7,985 nucleotides of DNA from Acinetobacter sp. (GTDB lineage: Bacteria; Pseudomonadota; Gammaproteobacteria; Pseudomonadales; Moraxellaceae): the NCBI GenBank assembly GCA_008017255.1, contig SSHD01000141.1, positions 1 through 7,985 on the forward strand. The letters are read 5' to 3'. The notes under the pieces are model-generated. The model saw only the letters and a program-made list of their open reading frames with translations. It searched no databases and was not told the DNA's origin. The translations under genes were made by a program, and so were the position numbers. Below are positions 6,752 through 7,985 of the stretch, piece by piece. Positions within the stretch are counted from its first letter, which is position 1; the number at the start of each line of letters is the position of its first letter.

Positions 6752-6786
6752 AATTTCATTGAAATTTCATGATTAAACCTTATATT
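6752..6786 (+). promoter_or_regulatory. sigma70 promoter with dyad over the -35, for the small exported protein gene
   Basis: TTGAAA (6759-6764), a 16 bp spacer and TATATT (6781-6786) form a good promoter (5/6 match at each hexamer), starting only 10 bp after the dehydrogenase stop. The -35 is embedded in AATTTCA-T-TGAAATT (6752-6766), an inverted repeat with perfect 7 bp arms, so a repressor or activator could act here. The predicted start near 6793 leaves a leader of about 65 nt containing a terminator-like hairpin. Confidence 0.6.
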
Positions 6787-6798
6787 AGTAAATGCTAC

Positions 6799-6841
6799 AG
6801 CGCAAAGAATGCTTCGTATTTGCCGAGCTTTAGCGCTTTTT
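6799..6841 (+). terminator. terminator-like hairpin in the leader of the small exported protein gene
   Basis: AGCGCAAAG (6799-6807) pairs with CTTT-A-GCGCT (6828-6837), a nine-pair stem with one bulged A and a 20-base loop, followed by TTTTT (6837-6841). It can serve as the terminator of the hydrolase-dehydrogenase operon, but it also lies downstream of the promoter at 6759-6786. A transcript from that promoter would have to read through it, which suggests attenuation or 5' end stabilisation. Confidence 0.5.
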
Positions 6842-6858
6842 AAATAGAGAATTACCCC

Positions 6859-7125
6859 ATGAATAAGTTTGCAGTTGCAGTGTTTGCTGGATTAATGACC
6901 TTAGGGTTGAATGTACAAGCAGCGGCGCCAGAACAAGAATGCAAAAAGCTACAGGATGAATATAACCTCATCTATGCTTCAAAAGGCTTCTGCTTTAAAG
7001 ATGCAGATGCCAAAGCCAAGTTTGGTAATGAAAACTGTCATACCACCAAACCTAAGTTTTCAGAAAAAGAACAGCAACGTTTAGACAGCATTAAAGCGCG
7101 TCAAAAAGAGTTGAACTGTAAATAA
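6859..7125 (+). CDS. small exported four-cysteine protein, YARHG-like domain
   Basis: This is an 88-residue precursor with a clear Sec signal peptide: MNK, a hydrophobic core, and a probable cut after VQA (residue 21), leaving a mature protein of about 67 residues in the periplasm or outside the cell. The mature part has NLIYASKGFCFKD (36-48), then KFGNENC and FSEKEQQRLDSIKARQKEL. This order of an IYA-x2-G-[FY]-x-F element followed by a Phe/acidic helix resembles the YARHG domain, found in many exported bacterial proteins of unknown role. Cysteines at 28, 45, 60 and 87 could form two disulfides. The ATG at 6859 has a weak AGAG nine bases upstream. It has its own promoter and is closed by a terminator at 7157-7185. 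The family assignment is by eye. Confidence 0.75.
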   Translation: MNKFAVAVFAGLMTLGLNVQAAAPEQECKKLQDEYNLIYASKGFCFKDADAKAKFGNENCHTTKPKFSEKEQQRLDSIKARQKELNCK

Positions 7126-7156
7126 TCATCGCCTTTTTCGAGATAATCACACTGCT

Positions 7157-7185
7157 GCCCCGGTTGATGGGGCTTTGTATTTTTT
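7157..7185 (+). terminator. rho-independent terminator ending 3 bp before the HIT gene ribosome-binding site
   Basis: GCCCC (7157-7161) and GGGGC (7169-7173) make a GC-only stem around a 7-base loop, followed by TTTGTATTTTTT (7174-7185). It sits 32 bp after the stop of the small exported protein gene and is the natural end of that transcript. The next gene's AAGGA (7188-7192) begins almost at once, leaving no room for a normal promoter after the hairpin. Confidence 0.8.
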
Positions 7186-7198
7186 ATAAGGACAGCGC

Positions 7199-7612
7199 AT
7201 GACATACGACAATCAAAACATTTTCGCACGCATTATTCGTGGTGAATTACCGGCAATTAAAGTCTATGAAGATGAACAAGTACTTGCTTTTATGGACATT
7301 ATGCCACAAGCCGATGGTCATGTTTTAGTCATTCCTAAAACCCCTGCCATTACCTTGCTAGACCTGCCTGCCGAAGCTGCGGCGTATACCATTCAAGTAG
7401 TACAAAAAATTGCCAACGCAATGAAAACTGGCCTAAATGTTGACGGTATTGTGCTCATGCAACTTTCAGGCGCGGCAGCTGGGCAAACCGTTCCGCATGT
7501 GCATTTTCATCTCATTCCAAGTTCTATTCATGAGCTAGGTCGCCATGCGATAAAAATGGGCGATCAAGAAAAAATTGCTGCACTTGCAGAAAACATTAAA
7601 GCAGCACTATAA
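7199..7612 (+). CDS. HIT family protein (histidine triad nucleotide hydrolase/transferase)
   Basis: The 137-residue HIT domain is complete. The N-terminal NIFARIIRGELPAIKVYEDEQVLAFMDI segment binds the nucleotide base and ribose, GHVLVIPK follows at 40-47, and AGQTVPHVHFHLIP (94-107) carries the histidine triad H100, H102 and H104, with H102 the likely nucleophile. HIT proteins cleave nucleoside phosphoramidates, dinucleoside polyphosphates or AMP conjugates in the cytosol; the exact substrate is not shown. The frequent N-terminal zinc cysteines (C-x-F-C) are absent, and the Asn usually present before the glycine of the N-x-G-x2-A-G-Q loop is replaced (QLSGAAAGQ). The ATG at 7199 has AAGGA six bases upstream. 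It stands alone between two terminators, so its expression must come from read-through or from a promoter upstream of the first hairpin. Confidence 0.92.
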   Translation: MTYDNQNIFARIIRGELPAIKVYEDEQVLAFMDIMPQADGHVLVIPKTPAITLLDLPAEAAAYTIQVVQKIANAMKTGLNVDGIVLMQLSGAAAGQTVPHVHFHLIPSSIHELGRHAIKMGDQEKIAALAENIKAAL

Positions 7613-7721
7613 ACTACAATCAGTTTTATTCAGCTAAAGTGCTCTTAAATGCCCCTGCAGTTAAAGCATAATCCTTACAAATTTTGAGTAAATTTAGCCG
7701 AATAACATTTAATAAAAATAG

Positions 7722-7748
7722 AAACCTCTTTTGAGGTTTTTATTTTTT
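7722..7748 (+). terminator. rho-independent terminator of the HIT gene
   Basis: AAACCTC (7722-7728), loop TTTT, GAGGTTT (7733-7739), then a T-rich run TTATTTTTT (7740-7748). An A-rich stretch precedes the stem (AATAAAAATAG), so it could also work in the opposite direction. It lies 110 bp beyond the HIT stop and insulates that gene from the Pho promoter. Confidence 0.85.
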
Positions 7749-7790
7749 ATATATAAATCAATAACAAATATAATTATTCGCAAATAGCAA

Positions 7791-7846
7791 TTGTCATCAA
7801 ACTGTCATTTCACTTTCACTTCTCTGTCATAAAGTTTGCCGATACT
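7791..7846 (+). promoter_or_regulatory. tandem Pho box and -10 of a PhoB-activated promoter
   Basis: Four PhoB heptamers lie in exact 11 bp register: TTGTCAT (7791-7797), CTGTCAT (7802-7808), CTTTCAC (7813-7819) and CTGTCAT (7824-7830), each separated by four bases, AT-rich in two of the three gaps. This is the consensus 7-4-7 Pho box, present twice. A GATACT -10 (7841-7846) begins 10 bp after the last heptamer, the spacing used when PhoB replaces a -35. Transcription would start near 7853. Known PhoB biology predicts strong induction in phosphate starvation. Confidence 0.85.
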
Positions 7847-7951
7847 GCATACAAGTCGGCGAACTATGTAACTAATTGTATAACGCATAGCCAAGCCCTA
7901 ACAGTAACTTAGGCATCTGCCATTTACAAAAAGTGTTTTGGAGAAATCTCA

Positions 7952-7985
7952 ATGAAAAAATTGCTTCTTGCTGCATCAGTAGCAA
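7952..7985 (+). CDS. 5' end of an exported protein, probably a Pho-regulon gene
   Basis: Only eleven codons are present (MKKLLLAASVA), the basic n-region and hydrophobic core of a Sec signal peptide; the gene runs off the right edge. TTGGAG (7938-7943) is a ribosome-binding site eight bases before the ATG. The tandem Pho box upstream points to a phosphate-starvation function. PstS (phosphate-binding protein) or a phosphate/pyrophosphate porin are the leading candidates, with an exported phosphatase also possible. Nothing in the eleven residues separates these. Confidence 0.7.
   Translation, partial: MKKLLLAASVA

Larger units (their letters stand above)
7613..7951. other. 339 bp intergenic region between the HIT gene and the Pho-controlled gene
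   Basis: The first 100 bp (7613-7720) show no coding sequence or clear structure. Then come a strong terminator (7722-7748), an AT-rich block (7749-7790), the tandem Pho box and -10 (7791-7846), and an untranslated leader of about 100 nt with a TTGGAG ribosome-binding site at 7938-7943 ahead of the ATG at 7952. Confidence 0.7.

Noticed and set aside
7164..7190. TTGATG / TATAAG as a promoter for the HIT gene
   Set aside because: The 15 bp spacing is short and a start near 7197 would remove the ribosome-binding site; the sequence is explained by the terminator.
1..7985. CRISPR array, tRNA, rRNA, integrase, transposase or phage genes
   Set aside because: No regularly spaced repeats, cloverleaf, rRNA segment or mobile-element protein motif was found on either strand.

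Overview
The window looks like a stretch of ordinary chromosome from a gammaproteobacterium, most likely Acinetobacter or a close Moraxellaceae relative. The reasons are its AT-rich base composition, the closely Pseudomonas-like MetZ and RecR proteins, the rnd/ycgL neighbourhood and the style of the small intergenic palindromic repeat. This assignment rests on protein and synteny recognition, not on a database search. No rRNA, tRNA, CRISPR array, insertion sequence or phage gene was found.

Left part (1-4611), all on the minus strand. Read in the direction of transcription, the first group is metZ (O-succinylhomoserine sulfhydrylase, methionine synthesis), ybaB (nucleoid-associated protein) and recR (recombination mediator). 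The metZ-ybaB gap is 12 bp. ybaB and recR are separated by a roughly 110 bp array of four hairpins that looks like an intergenic palindromic repeat. After a 0.3 kb gap come rnd (RNase D), ycgL, a small uncharacterised membrane protein that overlaps the end of ycgL, and the first eight codons of another gene, probably ycgN.

Middle part (4612-6748), plus strand. A 160-175 bp divergent intergenic region, with a 16 bp dyad next to the probable metZ promoter, separates metZ from a two-gene operon. The first gene is a PHA-synthase-like alpha/beta hydrolase that carries a serine nucleophile where true PHA synthases have cysteine. The second, 3 bp downstream, is a beta-hydroxyacid dehydrogenase of the 3-hydroxyisobutyrate dehydrogenase / glyoxylate reductase superfamily. 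Together they may act on a hydroxyacyl ester and the hydroxyacid it releases, but that is inference.

Right part (6749-7985), plus strand. Two small single-gene units follow: an exported four-cysteine protein resembling YARHG-domain proteins, and a HIT-family nucleotide hydrolase/transferase. Each has a terminator-like hairpin immediately upstream of its ribosome binding site. The window closes with a strong terminator, a tandem Pho box (four heptamers in exact 11 bp register) with a correctly placed -10, and the first eleven codons of an exported protein. The last gene is therefore probably a phosphate-starvation gene controlled by PhoB, such as a phosphate-binding protein or a phosphate porin.
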